A DNA stretch of 64,000 bases from Achromobacter sp. Bel. Lineage in GTDB: Bacteria; Pseudomonadota; Gammaproteobacteria; Burkholderiales; Burkholderiaceae_B. Under the pieces are notes generated by a model. That model did not search any database, was not told the origin of the DNA, and saw nothing but the letters and a program-made list of their open reading frames with translations. Below, piece by piece: positions 8,793-16,787 of this stretch (positions are counted from its first letter, which is position 1; each line of letters begins with the position of its first letter). The stretch spans positions 112,690-176,689 of the forward strand of contig NZ_JABBJN010000006.1 of NCBI RefSeq assembly GCF_012928505.1. Reading direction: 5' to 3'. Both the position numbers and the translations under genes were made by a program.

Positions 8793-8798
8793 GATAAT
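8793..8798 (+). promoter_or_regulatory. Extended -10 promoter element abutting the DMT start codon
   Basis: TGCGATAAT at 8790-8798 resembles an extended -10. The A of the start codon at 8805 lies 7 bases after it, so transcription would start at or next to the ATG, giving a leaderless or near-leaderless message. Confidence 0.35.
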
Positions 8799-8804
8799 AG
8801 AGGG

Positions 8805-9710
8805 ATGTCCACGACTCACCTCACCCGAAAAGACTATTTCTGCGCACTGGCGGTCGTGGTCATCTGGGGGCTGAACTTTGTTGTCATGAAGGTCGGCATG
8901 CGGGGCTTGTCCCCCATGATGCTTGGCGCGCTGCGGTTTGCGCTGGCGGCCTTCCCCCTGATCCTCTTCGTGCGCCGGCCGCAGCTGCCGTGGCACTGGA
9001 TCGCGGCCTACGGGCTGGTGCAGGGGTTGGGGCAATTCGGCCTGCTGTTCACCGCGCTGAAATTCGGCATGCCCGCGGGCATGGCCTCGCTGGTCATCCA
9101 GACCCAGGCGTTCTTCACCTTGCTGCTGGCCGCGCCCGTGCTGGGCGAGCGAGCCCGCCGCCATCATTGGATCGGACTGGGCGTGGCCGCGGTGGGCCTG
9201 GCAGTGATTGCCGGCGGCCGCGGTGAAGGGCCTGGCCAGATGACGATGCTGGGCTTCGCGCTGACGCTGGGCGGGGCGTTCATGTGGGCGGTGTCCAACC
9301 TGATCGTGCGCTTGGCCAGCCGCAAAGCGCCTGGCTACGACCCCTTTGCCTTCATCGCCTGGAGCAGCGCCGCGCCGGTGCTGCCGTTCCTGTTGCTGGC
9401 GGTGCTGATCGACGGCTGGGAACCGGTGGTGGGCATGGTGACGGGCATCGGCTGGGGCGAGGCGCTGTCGGTGCTGTACCTGGCGGTGCTGGCGACGCTG
9501 GTGGCCTACACCTTGTGGACGCAGTTGCTGACGCGCCACCCCGCGGCCAAGATCGCCCCGTTTTCGCTGCTGGTGCCGGTAGTGGGCCTGTGGGCGGCGT
9601 CCATGGCCTTCGGCGAGCGCCTGCAGCCGCTGCAATGGGTGGGGGCGGGCTGCGTGCTGGCCGGCCTCATTATCAATCAGGTGGGCGGGCGCTGGATGCG
9701 TACCCGCTGA
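8805..9710 (+). CDS. DMT-superfamily (EamA) transporter
   Basis: 301 residues with about ten predicted transmembrane helices arranged as two EamA repeats (residues about 8-140 and 150-290). VVVIWGLNFVVMKVGMRGL near the N-terminus and the second-repeat LGGAFMWAVSNLIVRLA are typical of YdcZ/RhaT-type drug and metabolite exporters such as amino acid exporters. Substrate unknown. It lies 42 bp after the threonine aldolase with its own candidate promoter; an efflux role for a catabolic amino acid is only a guess. It converges on the acylphosphatase gene. Confidence 0.88.
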   Translation: MSTTHLTRKDYFCALAVVVIWGLNFVVMKVGMRGLSPMMLGALRFALAAFPLILFVRRPQLPWHWIAAYGLVQGLGQFGLLFTALKFGMPAGMASLVIQTQAFFTLLLAAPVLGERARRHHWIGLGVAAVGLAVIAGGRGEGPGQMTMLGFALTLGGAFMWAVSNLIVRLASRKAPGYDPFAFIAWSSAAPVLPFLLLAVLIDGWEPVVGMVTGIGWGEALSVLYLAVLATLVAYTLWTQLLTRHPAAKIAPFSLLVPVVGLWAASMAFGERLQPLQWVGAGCVLAGLIINQVGGRWMRTR

Positions 9711-9784
9711 CCTTTCGGCTGGCCCCTCGGCTGATCGGACTACGCCATCGCGCCGAGGCGGCGGGGCGCCCCTGCCTCTCGCGC

Positions 9785-10081
9785 CTACACCTGTTCGAAG
9801 CGGATGTAACGCTTGTCGGTGTACTCCCGGCGCGTCGTGATTTCCTGCACCTGCGCGCCCGGCGGGCCGCGCCGCAACCATTCCAGCATGTGGTCGACCT
9901 GGTCGGGCGAGCCCTGCACCAGGGCCTCTACCGTGCCGTCCAGCAGATTCTGCACCCATCCCGTCACGCCCAGCAGGTGAGCGCGGCGCACGGTGGCGTG
10001 GCGGTATCCCACGCCTTGCACCGTACCGCTGACGGTGACGAGGACGGTTTCGATATGGGTGTCGGAGCGAGGGGCTTGCAT
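9785..10081 (-). CDS. acyP: Acylphosphatase
   Basis: 98 residues, the usual length of acylphosphatase, which hydrolyses acyl phosphates such as acetyl or carbamoyl phosphate in the cytoplasm. The phosphate-binding loop with catalytic Arg (SGTVQGVGYRHATVRRA, about residues 18-34) and catalytic Asn in GVTGWVQNLLDGTVEA (about residue 45) are both present. It stands alone, convergent with the DMT gene. Confidence 0.93.
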   Translation of the reverse strand: MQAPRSDTHIETVLVTVSGTVQGVGYRHATVRRAHLLGVTGWVQNLLDGTVEALVQGSPDQVDHMLEWLRRGPPGAQVQEITTRREYTDKRYIRFEQV

Positions 10082-10244
10082 GGATATTTTCCTTCGGATG
10101 ATGCGCCGCCCGACGCGTAGAGCGTAGGCGGTTGTGGCTACGGCAGATGGTCTATAGGCCCGGTGGGCATCGAAGCGATACGTTAGAGCTCATGTCAAAA
10201 CGTGCCAACGGGAACACCCGCTACCAGAGCTTGGAGAAGCCATT

Positions 10245-11141
10245 ATGGAAGAGACCAGTTTGTTGTCGGAAACAGAGACAGCGCGCTACAGGGACCAGGG
10301 TTACCTGGCCCTGAAGGACATGTGCCCGCAGGATGAGGTCGGGTACATCCGCCGGACGCTGCTGGACCTGTTCGCGAACAAGACCGGCTACAACGAGGGG
10401 GCGCAGTACGACTTCGTCAGCCGGGACGATCCGTCCAAGCCGGCCAAGTTTCCCAGCCTGCACGATCCGCGCCATTATGCCCCTGGTCTGCTGAAGACGG
10501 CGTATCACGAGCGCACGCTGGACCTGGCGCGGCAGCTGCTGGGCGAGGACGCCGCCCTGTACGGGGAACACGCGTTGCTCAAGCCCGGCCCGCACGGTCC
10601 GGAAACCCCTTGGCACCAGGACGAGGCGTTCCGGTCGCCCGATTTCATCTACAACGAACTGAGCATCTGGCTGGCCCTGCAGCCGGCGACCATCGAGAAC
10701 GGATGCATGCAATTCATCCCGGGCTCGAACAAATGGGATGTGCTGGAGCACCGTTCGCCCGGCGGCGACAAGACGCTGCACCCGCTGGAGTGCTGCGGCG
10801 ACTTTGCCCGCGACCAGGCCGTGGCCGAACCGCTGGACCCGGGCGGCATCACCGTGCATGACGCCCGCACGCTGCACTTCACCGGCCCCAATACGTCGCC
10901 GTCGCCGCGGCTGGCCTACATCCTGATCTACAACACCCCGCCCGTTTACAAGCCGGGGCGGCGCGAATTCCCGTGGCTGGAAGGCCGCTGGACCGACAGC
11001 CAGACCCGCAAGAAGCAGTGGCATAAGCGCGGCGGGCTGGCCGTGGACGTGATGCGGCGGCTGCCGGGCGCGCGGCTGACCAGCCCGCGCTGGGTGGCTT
11101 GGGCCACGATCCGGGCGGTCAGCAAGGTCTGGCCGAGATAG
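10245..11141 (+). CDS. Phytanoyl-CoA dioxygenase (PhyH) family protein
   Basis: 298 residues of the Fe(II)/2-oxoglutarate dioxygenase superfamily. The iron facial triad is visible as His-x-Asp in TPWHQDEAFRSPDF (about residue 123) and the distal His in ARTLHFTGPN (about residue 209), followed by the 2-oxoglutarate-binding Arg in SPRLAYILIY. Family members hydroxylate varied small molecules; no substrate can be inferred. The ATG at 10245 starts MEETSLLSETE. No operon partner: a 14-bp-arm inverted repeat and 200 bp separate it from the lactate dehydrogenase-like gene. Confidence 0.87.
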   Translation: MEETSLLSETETARYRDQGYLALKDMCPQDEVGYIRRTLLDLFANKTGYNEGAQYDFVSRDDPSKPAKFPSLHDPRHYAPGLLKTAYHERTLDLARQLLGEDAALYGEHALLKPGPHGPETPWHQDEAFRSPDFIYNELSIWLALQPATIENGCMQFIPGSNKWDVLEHRSPGGDKTLHPLECCGDFARDQAVAEPLDPGGITVHDARTLHFTGPNTSPSPRLAYILIYNTPPVYKPGRREFPWLEGRWTDSQTRKKQWHKRGGLAVDVMRRLPGARLTSPRWVAWATIRAVSKVWPR

Positions 11142-11187
11142 CTTGGGTGGACAGGGGCCGCAGAGCTCCGGTCCGAGGGGGGCGAAC

Positions 11188-11217
11188 GAGGCCGGCAAGC
11201 GCACGCTTGCCGGCCTC
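11188..11217. repeat. Perfect 14-bp-arm inverted repeat
   Basis: Arms 11188-11201 and 11204-11217 are exact reverse complements (GAGGCCGGCAAGCG and partner), separated by two bases. It lies 46 bp after the dioxygenase stop, with no T-run, so it may be a Rho-independent-like stop, an mRNA stabiliser, or a cruciform. Confidence 0.6.
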
Positions 11218-11348
11218 GGCGCGTATACTGGGCGGCGCCGCGGGGCGTTGCCGCCCCTGCGCAGTGGCGAAGCCGCCGCAGCCGGCGGCACCAGACTCCA
11301 GAAAAACGAAACGCAGCTGGCGCACCTCTATCACTCCTCAGACCTCCC

Positions 11349-12512
11349 ATGACCGCTAACCTTTCTACGATCACCTGCATCGAAGATTTGCGCGCCATTG
11401 CGCAAAAGCGCGTGCCGCGCATGTTCTACGACTACGCCGATTCCGGCGCCTGGACCGAAGGCACCTACCGCGCCAATGAAAGCGACTTCCAGAAGATCAA
11501 GCTGCGCCAGCGCGTGGCGGTGAACATGGAAGGCCGGTCGTTGCGCACCACCATGGCGGGCCATGATGTCGTGATGCCGCTGGCGATCTCGCCTACCGGC
11601 CTGACCGGCATGCAGCATGCGGACGGGGAGATCCTGGCGGCCAAGGCCGCGGCCGACTTCGGCGTGCCGTTCACCTTGTCCACGATGAGCATCTGCTCGC
11701 TGGAAGACGTGGCCGAGGCCACCAAAAAGCCGTTCTGGTTCCAGCTCTACGTGATGCGTGACCGCGAATTCGTGGCCAACCTGATCGACCGCGCCAAGGC
11801 CGCGGGCTGCACCGCCCTGGTGCTGACGCTGGACTTGCAGATCCTGGGCCAGCGCCACAAGGACATCAAAAATGGCCTGTCGACGCCGCCCAAGCCCACG
11901 CTGCGCAACCTGATCAATCTGGCGACCAAGCCGCGTTGGTGCATGGGCATGCTGGGCACCAAGCGCCGCACTTTCGGCAACATCGTGGGCCACGCCAAGG
12001 GCGTGAGCGACCTGTCGTCCCTGTCGGCGTGGACGGCCGAACAATTCGACCCGCGCCTGAGCTGGGACGACGTGGAATGGATCAAGCAGCGCTGGGGCGG
12101 CAAGCTGATCATCAAGGGCATCCTGGATGCGGAAGACGCGCAATTGGCGGCCGATAGCGGCGCCGACGCGCTGATCGTCAGCAACCATGGCGGACGCCAG
12201 CTGGACGGCGCCATGTCCTCGATCGCGGCCTTGCCGTCGATCGCCGACGCGGTGGGCTCGAAGATCGAAGTCTGGATGGACGGCGGCATCCGTTCAGGCC
12301 AGGACATCCTGAAGGCCGTGGCGCTGGGCGCGCGCGGCACGATGATCGGACGCGCTTTCCTGTACGGCCTGGGCGCCTACGGCCAGGCGGGCGTGACCCG
12401 CGTGCTGGAGCTGCTGTACAAGGAAATGGACACGACGATGGCATTGTGCGGCCGCCGCAATATCGTACCGGGCGACCGCAGCATCCTGTTGCCGGGCACG
12501 TACCCGACCTGA
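11349..12512 (+). CDS. lldD: FMN-dependent alpha-hydroxy-acid dehydrogenase (L-lactate dehydrogenase type)
   Basis: 387 residues of the FMN-dependent 2-hydroxyacid oxidising family, which oxidises L-lactate, mandelate or glycolate. Diagnostic elements: RMFYDYADSGAWTE (about residues 25-38), PLAISPTGLTGMQHADGE flavin loop, FQLYV, the catalytic His with following Arg in SNHGGRQLDGA (about residue 277) and the FMN phosphate loop DGGIRSGQDILKA. LldD is the closest familiar name, but mandelate or other hydroxyacid substrates are possible. It is a single gene with a strong terminator 18 bp downstream; 207 bp upstream is non-coding. Confidence 0.85.
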   Translation: MTANLSTITCIEDLRAIAQKRVPRMFYDYADSGAWTEGTYRANESDFQKIKLRQRVAVNMEGRSLRTTMAGHDVVMPLAISPTGLTGMQHADGEILAAKAAADFGVPFTLSTMSICSLEDVAEATKKPFWFQLYVMRDREFVANLIDRAKAAGCTALVLTLDLQILGQRHKDIKNGLSTPPKPTLRNLINLATKPRWCMGMLGTKRRTFGNIVGHAKGVSDLSSLSAWTAEQFDPRLSWDDVEWIKQRWGGKLIIKGILDAEDAQLAADSGADALIVSNHGGRQLDGAMSSIAALPSIADAVGSKIEVWMDGGIRSGQDILKAVALGARGTMIGRAFLYGLGAYGQAGVTRVLELLYKEMDTTMALCGRRNIVPGDRSILLPGTYPT

Positions 12513-12530
12513 CGCTACGGGTAAGGCACG

Positions 12531-12567
12531 ACGGCCTGGACATCGGATGCCCAGGCCGTTTTTGTTT
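12531..12567 (+). terminator. Rho-independent terminator of the lldD-like gene
   Basis: Perfect 9-bp stem ACGGCCTGG/CCAGGCCGT (12531-12539 with 12551-12559), 11-nt loop, then TTTTTGTTT. The T-run exists only on the + side, so it serves the lactate dehydrogenase-like gene rather than the convergent IclR gene. Confidence 0.85.
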
Positions 12568-12582
12568 CGCGGCGCCGTGTCG

Positions 12583-13425
12583 TCAGCCCGCGTTTCCCGC
12601 ACCCAGGAACTGGCTCGGGCGCCGTAGCGCGGGGTCGAACGGGTTGATCTGCGCGCCGACGGCGTCGGCTTCGCGGCGCAGCATTTCCACGATCAGCGGC
12701 AGGCGTTCGTCATTGATGCGTTCGATCGGGGCGGCCACGCTCAGCGCCGCCACGGTCACGCCGTTGGGGTCGTAGACCGGCACCGCCAGCCCCGCGATGT
12801 TGGGGAACACGCCCTGCCCCTGGCTGCGCGCGTATCGCAGTTCCAGGCATTCCCGAATGCGCACGCGCATCGAGATCTCGTCCACGAAACCCAGATGGTG
12901 CAACCGCGGGATATTGAAGCGGATGACCTCTTCGCGTTCGGCCTCCGGCAGGCTGGCCAGCAGCACCAGGCCCCCCTGGCCCATGCCCAGCGGGACGCGG
13001 CCGCCGATGTCGCCCGTGTGCGAACGCACAGGAAAAGCGCCGTCGACGCGGTCCACGCAGACCGCGTCGAACCCGCTGCGCACCAACAGGAAGATCGTGT
13101 CGTTCAGCATGCCCGACAAGCGCAGCATGGCCGGCCGGTATAGCGAGCGCAGGCTGGACTGGTGCGTGCCGGCTGCCGCCGCCAAGGAGAAGAACGCCAC
13201 GCTGAGCTGATAGCCCTTGCTTTGGGCGGGCTGCTCCACCACGCCTTCCTGCATCAACCCCTGCAGCACGCGGTGCGCGGTGGCCTGGGCCTGGCCGGTG
13301 CGGGCCGCGATGTCGGTCAGGCGCAGCTTTTCGCCTTTGGCGTCGGCCAGCACGCGCAAGACTGCAAAGGCCCGTTGCAAGACGCCCTGGCCGGCGGATT
13401 CTTCGCTTGTCTCTGATTTCTTCAT
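12583..13425 (-). CDS. IclR-family transcriptional regulator
   Basis: 280 residues. N-terminal winged HTH (residues about 10-75: VLQRAFAVLRVLADAKGEKL, then LTDIAARTGQAQATAHRVLQ) and C-terminal IclR effector domain (residues about 90-260, with VPVYDPNGVTVAALSVAAP). It is divergent from module A (transporter plus flavin/iron-sulfur dehydrogenase at 13642-20405) and therefore its probable regulator. The intergenic region is unusually AT-rich for this window and contains a clean palindrome (13533-13553). Confidence 0.92.
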   Translation of the reverse strand: MKKSETSEESAGQGVLQRAFAVLRVLADAKGEKLRLTDIAARTGQAQATAHRVLQGLMQEGVVEQPAQSKGYQLSVAFFSLAAAAGTHQSSLRSLYRPAMLRLSGMLNDTIFLLVRSGFDAVCVDRVDGAFPVRSHTGDIGGRVPLGMGQGGLVLLASLPEAEREEVIRFNIPRLHHLGFVDEISMRVRIRECLELRYARSQGQGVFPNIAGLAVPVYDPNGVTVAALSVAAPIERINDERLPLIVEMLRREADAVGAQINPFDPALRRPSQFLGAGNAG

Positions 13426-13532
13426 TCTGCGGTTCCGATAATCAAAAATATCAGCCTTATTTTTATCAGGAAATTCTAATCAATGGAATTACAAGATAAA
13501 AAATTCGATTCTTCGGAAAACCCTAATTGACC

Positions 13533-13553
13533 CTAGGTTTTAGCAAAACCTAG
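13533..13553. promoter_or_regulatory. Candidate IclR operator palindrome
   Basis: Perfect inverted repeat with 9-bp arms CTAGGTTTT and AAAACCTAG around a 3-bp centre. It lies in the AT-rich divergent region (13426-13641), about 108 bp upstream of the IclR start and 88 bp upstream of module A. IclR proteins bind short AT-rich dyads, so an operator is likely, but this is inferred. Confidence 0.5.
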
Positions 13554-13641
13554 ACTGCCCCATCAAATAAGCCGCCAGGGCGCCGGAAAACCGGCTTGCC
13601 GTGGGGGCGCAAAGCCCGCCATGGGCTACGGGGTTTGGAAT

Positions 13642-14709
13642 ATGTCATTTCTGCGGCTGGACAACGTCTCCAAGAACTACGGCGACCTGCGCGTCGTTTC
13701 CGACCTGAGCCTGGCGGTCGAGCAAGGCGAATTCGTCTCGCTGCTGGGGCCCTCCGGTTGCGGCAAGACGACGACCTTGCAGATGATTGCCGGCTTTGCC
13801 GACGTGACCCGGGGCACCATTACGCTGGACGGCCGCGACATCACCCACGCCAAGCCGAACACGCGCGGCCTGGGGATCGTGTTCCAGAGCTATGCGCTGT
13901 TCCCGCACCTGACCGTCACCGACAACGTGGCATTCGGCCTGAAGATGCGCAACGTCGAACGCGCCGAGCGCCAGGCGCGCGTGCGCGAGGCGCTGGCGCT
14001 GGTGAAGCTGGACAAGCATGCTGACCGCTTTCCGCGCGAGCTGTCGGGCGGCCAGCGCCAACGCGTGGCGCTGGCGCGCGCGCTGGTCATCCGGCCGCCC
14101 GTGCTGCTGCTGGACGAACCGTTGTCCAACCTGGACGCCAAGCTGCGCGAAGAGATGCAGTTCGAATTGCGCAGCATCCAGAAGAAGATCGGCACGACGA
14201 CGGTGATGGTCACGCACGACCAGGCCGAAGCGCTGTCGATCAGCGACCGCGTCGTGGTCATGCAGGACGGGCGCGCCACGCAGGTGGATGCGCCCTTTCG
14301 CATGTATGAGCATCCGCAAAGCGAGTTCATCTCGCGCTTCGTGGGCAAGACCAATCTGCTGCCGGGCCGCGTCACGCGCTGCGGCGCACAGGCCGAGATC
14401 GAGACCGGCGCCCTGCGTGTCGTGGTCGACGGCGAAGGCCTGCGCCATGGCGACAGCGTGCAGTTGTCGCTGCGTCCTGAAAAACTGGTGCCGGTGCCGG
14501 CGGGCCAGGGCAAGCTGTCCTGTGTGGTCAGCACGCGCTATTTCCTGGGCAGCCAGTGGATGTATGACCTGGATTCGCCGGTGGGCGCGTTGACCGTCCT
14601 GACGCCCAACGATGGCCGCCGACCGCACGACGACGGCGAGGCCATCGGCCTGGACTGGGCCGAGGGCGTATTGCGCGTGCTGCGCGCGCCCGCGCAGGAA
14701 GAGGCCTGA
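13642..14709 (+). CDS. Module A: polyamine-type ABC transporter ATPase (PotA-like)
   Basis: 355 residues. Walker A GPSGCGKTT, signature LSGGQRQRVALARAL, Walker B VLLLDEPLSNLDAKLREEM and switch VTHDQAEAL are intact; the C-terminal 110 residues form a TOBE regulatory domain as in PotA/FbpC importers. The start is placed at ATG 13642 (MSFLRLDNVSKNY), which fits the family; an in-frame ATG at 13621 would add seven residues. First gene of a tightly packed operon (next ATG 1 bp after the stop) that continues through two permeases, three redox subunits and the binding protein. Confidence 0.92.
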   Translation: MSFLRLDNVSKNYGDLRVVSDLSLAVEQGEFVSLLGPSGCGKTTTLQMIAGFADVTRGTITLDGRDITHAKPNTRGLGIVFQSYALFPHLTVTDNVAFGLKMRNVERAERQARVREALALVKLDKHADRFPRELSGGQRQRVALARALVIRPPVLLLDEPLSNLDAKLREEMQFELRSIQKKIGTTTVMVTHDQAEALSISDRVVVMQDGRATQVDAPFRMYEHPQSEFISRFVGKTNLLPGRVTRCGAQAEIETGALRVVVDGEGLRHGDSVQLSLRPEKLVPVPAGQGKLSCVVSTRYFLGSQWMYDLDSPVGALTVLTPNDGRRPHDDGEAIGLDWAEGVLRVLRAPAQEEA

Positions 14710-14710
14710 C

Positions 14711-15598
14711 ATGGCGGCGCTGACACAACCGGGCGCGGTTGCGGGCCCCAAGCCGCGCAACGACGGCCTGTTCGCCATCCTGGGTTCCATTCCGCTGGCC
14801 ATTGTCTTCCTGACGCTGGTGCTGACGCCGCTGGCGCTGACCTTCGTGCTGTCCTTCCGCCCGTTCGACTATGGCGCGGGCATCTTGCCGGGACACACCT
14901 TCGAGCACTACCTGGCGGTTGTCACCGACAGCTATTTCCTGGAGATCTTCTGGCGCACGTTCTGGATCGCCGGCGTCACCACCCTGATCTGTGTGCTGAT
15001 CGGCGCGCCGGAGGCCTACATCCTGTCGCGCATGGGCAAGCCCTGGCGCTCCATCTTCCTGCTGGTGGTGCTGTCGCCGCTGCTGATCTCGCTGGTGGTC
15101 CGCGCCTTCGGGTGGAGCATGCTGCTGGGGCCAGGCGGCGCCATCGGCCGTGCGGCCGCCGCGCTGGGGTTGGGGCCGCTGCTGTACACGCCCACCGCCG
15201 TCATCATCGGGCTGGTGCACGTGATGCTGCCGTTCATGGTCATCCCCATCTGGACGTCCTTGCAGAAGCTGGACCCTACGGTGGAGCACGCCGCGCTGTC
15301 GCTGAACGCGTCGCGCTTCCAGACGCTGACGCGCATCGTGCTGCCCCAGGCGATGCCGGGCATCCTGTCGGGCAGCCTGATCGTGTTCGGCCTGTCGGCC
15401 AGTTCGTTCGCGATACCCGCGCTGTTGGGCGGCCGTCGCCTGAAGATGGTCGCGACCGTCGTGTATGACGAATTCCTGACCGAGCTGAACTGGCCGCTGG
15501 GCGCGGCCATCGCGATCGTGCTGCTGGTGGTCAACGTGATCATCATGATGGCGTACAACCGCGTCGTGGAACGCTCTTACCGGCGCAGCCTGGGCTAA
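14711..15598 (+). CDS. Module A: ABC transporter permease (PotB-like)
   Basis: 295 residues, about six membrane helices, with the binding-protein-dependent permease signature near LDPTVEHAALSLNASRFQTL and IVLPQAMPGILSGSL (about residues 190-225). The ATG at 14711 follows the ATPase stop by one base, whereas upstream in-frame extension would overlap it by 100 bp. PotB-type family suggests import of spermidine/putrescine, opine or similar cationic compounds; exact substrate unknown. Confidence 0.92.
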   Translation: MAALTQPGAVAGPKPRNDGLFAILGSIPLAIVFLTLVLTPLALTFVLSFRPFDYGAGILPGHTFEHYLAVVTDSYFLEIFWRTFWIAGVTTLICVLIGAPEAYILSRMGKPWRSIFLLVVLSPLLISLVVRAFGWSMLLGPGGAIGRAAAALGLGPLLYTPTAVIIGLVHVMLPFMVIPIWTSLQKLDPTVEHAALSLNASRFQTLTRIVLPQAMPGILSGSLIVFGLSASSFAIPALLGGRRLKMVATVVYDEFLTELNWPLGAAIAIVLLVVNVIIMMAYNRVVERSYRRSLG

Positions 15599-15613
15599 CG
15601 CAAAGGAATCGAC

Positions 15614-16408
15614 ATGCAGAAGAACGGTCCTATCGCGCTGGCGTTCAATTTCCTGGTGGTGGCGTTCGTGTTGGCGCCGCTGGTCATCGTGTGCCTGGTG
15701 GCGTTCACGCCGGACACGACGCTGACGGTGCCGACCACGAGCTTTTCGCTGCGCTGGTTCCGCGCCGTGTTCGACCACCCCAATTTCATGCAGGCTTTCC
15801 AGAACAGCCTGTGGCTGGCGTTTCTGTCGGCCACCATCGCGGTGTGCCTGGCGGTGCCCGCCGCGATTGCCATCACGCGCTACCGCTTTCCGGGGCGCGA
15901 CGTGCTGAACGGCCTGTTCCTGTCGCCGCTGATGATCCCGCACCTGGTGCTGGGCGTGGCGCTGCTGCGTTTTTTCGCGCTGATGGGCATGGCCGGCAGC
16001 TTTGCGTGGCTGGTGGCCGCGCACGTCGTCGTCATCACGCCGTATGTCATGCGGCTGGTGATCGGCGCGCTGGTCGGCTTTGACCGGTCCATCGAGCATG
16101 CCGCGCTGTCGCTGGGCGCCAGCCGCGCCACGGTGTTCTTCCAGGTGACGCTGCCATTGATCATTCCGGGCGTGTCGGGCGGCTGGCTGCTGGCCTTCAT
16201 CAACAGCTTCGACGAACTGACGATGTCGGTGTTCATTACCGCACCGTCGACGATCACGCTGCCGGTTCGCATGTACATGTACGCCACCGAATCCATCGAT
16301 CCGATGATGGCGGCCGTGTCCGCGCTGGTCATCGGGTTGACGGCGGTCACCATGCTGCTGCTGGACCGCGTGTATGGCCTGGACCGCGTGCTGGTGGGGC
16401 AGAAATGA
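15614..16408 (+). CDS. Module A: ABC transporter permease (PotC-like)
   Basis: 264 residues, second permease subunit. Membrane helix at residues about 8-30, FSLRWFRAVFDHPNFMQAFQ periplasmic segment typical of PotC, and EAA loop SIEHAALSLGASRATVFFQVTLP. The C-terminus ends LDRVYGLDRVLVGQK. 15 bp after the PotB-like gene. Confidence 0.92.
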   Translation: MQKNGPIALAFNFLVVAFVLAPLVIVCLVAFTPDTTLTVPTTSFSLRWFRAVFDHPNFMQAFQNSLWLAFLSATIAVCLAVPAAIAITRYRFPGRDVLNGLFLSPLMIPHLVLGVALLRFFALMGMAGSFAWLVAAHVVVITPYVMRLVIGALVGFDRSIEHAALSLGASRATVFFQVTLPLIIPGVSGGWLLAFINSFDELTMSVFITAPSTITLPVRMYMYATESIDPMMAAVSALVIGLTAVTMLLLDRVYGLDRVLVGQK

Positions 16409-16445
16409 AGCGTCCGCTTACGGCGAAGAGAGAGGCGCCGGCATC

Positions 16446-16787
16446 ATGGCAATACTGAAACGCCTGGCCGAAACGGCCCGGCCTGCGGTCCCGTTCACGT
16501 TGGATGGCCAGGCCTGCACCGCGCTGGCCGGCGATACGGTATTGACCGCGGTGCTGACACAGGCCGACTGCGTGCGCCATTCGGAATTCGGCGGCGCTCC
16601 GCGCGCGGGCTTTTGCATGATGGGCGCCTGCCAGGACTGCTGGATGCAGCTTGAAGACGGGACGCGCGTGCGCGCGTGTTCCACGCTGATCGAGCCGGGC
16701 ATGCGCCTGCAAACCACGCCATTGGCGTTCGCGGCGGCGCCCGGCACGCTGGCCGCCGCGGCATGGCCAGAGGGCGACGCGCCATGA
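16446..16787 (+). CDS. Module A: small 2Fe-2S ferredoxin-type subunit (gamma, HcnA/LhpE-like)
   Basis: 113 residues. A ferredoxin-like 2Fe-2S domain with ligand cysteines in GFCMMGACQDCWMQ and a fourth in RVRACSTLI. This is the small iron-sulfur component found in HCN synthase (HcnA), opine oxidases and hydroxyproline dehydrogenase, where it is thought to transfer electrons between flavins and/or stabilise the complex. ATG at 16446 chosen (MAILKRLAE); its stop overlaps the next start (ATGA), implying translational coupling with the alpha subunit. Confidence 0.88.
   Translation: MAILKRLAETARPAVPFTLDGQACTALAGDTVLTAVLTQADCVRHSEFGGAPRAGFCMMGACQDCWMQLEDGTRVRACSTLIEPGMRLQTTPLAFAAAPGTLAAAAWPEGDAP

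Noticed and set aside
7005..9959. Very long minus-strand open frame antisense to the ATPase, ltaE and DMT genes
   Set aside because: Composition is Arg/His/Gln-rich with no domain, and the plus strand carries three well-defined genes; it is a typical shadow frame in GC-rich DNA.
14528..16099. About 520-codon minus-strand frame antisense to module A permeases
   Set aside because: Low-complexity Gln/His/Arg composition; the plus strand encodes canonical permeases.
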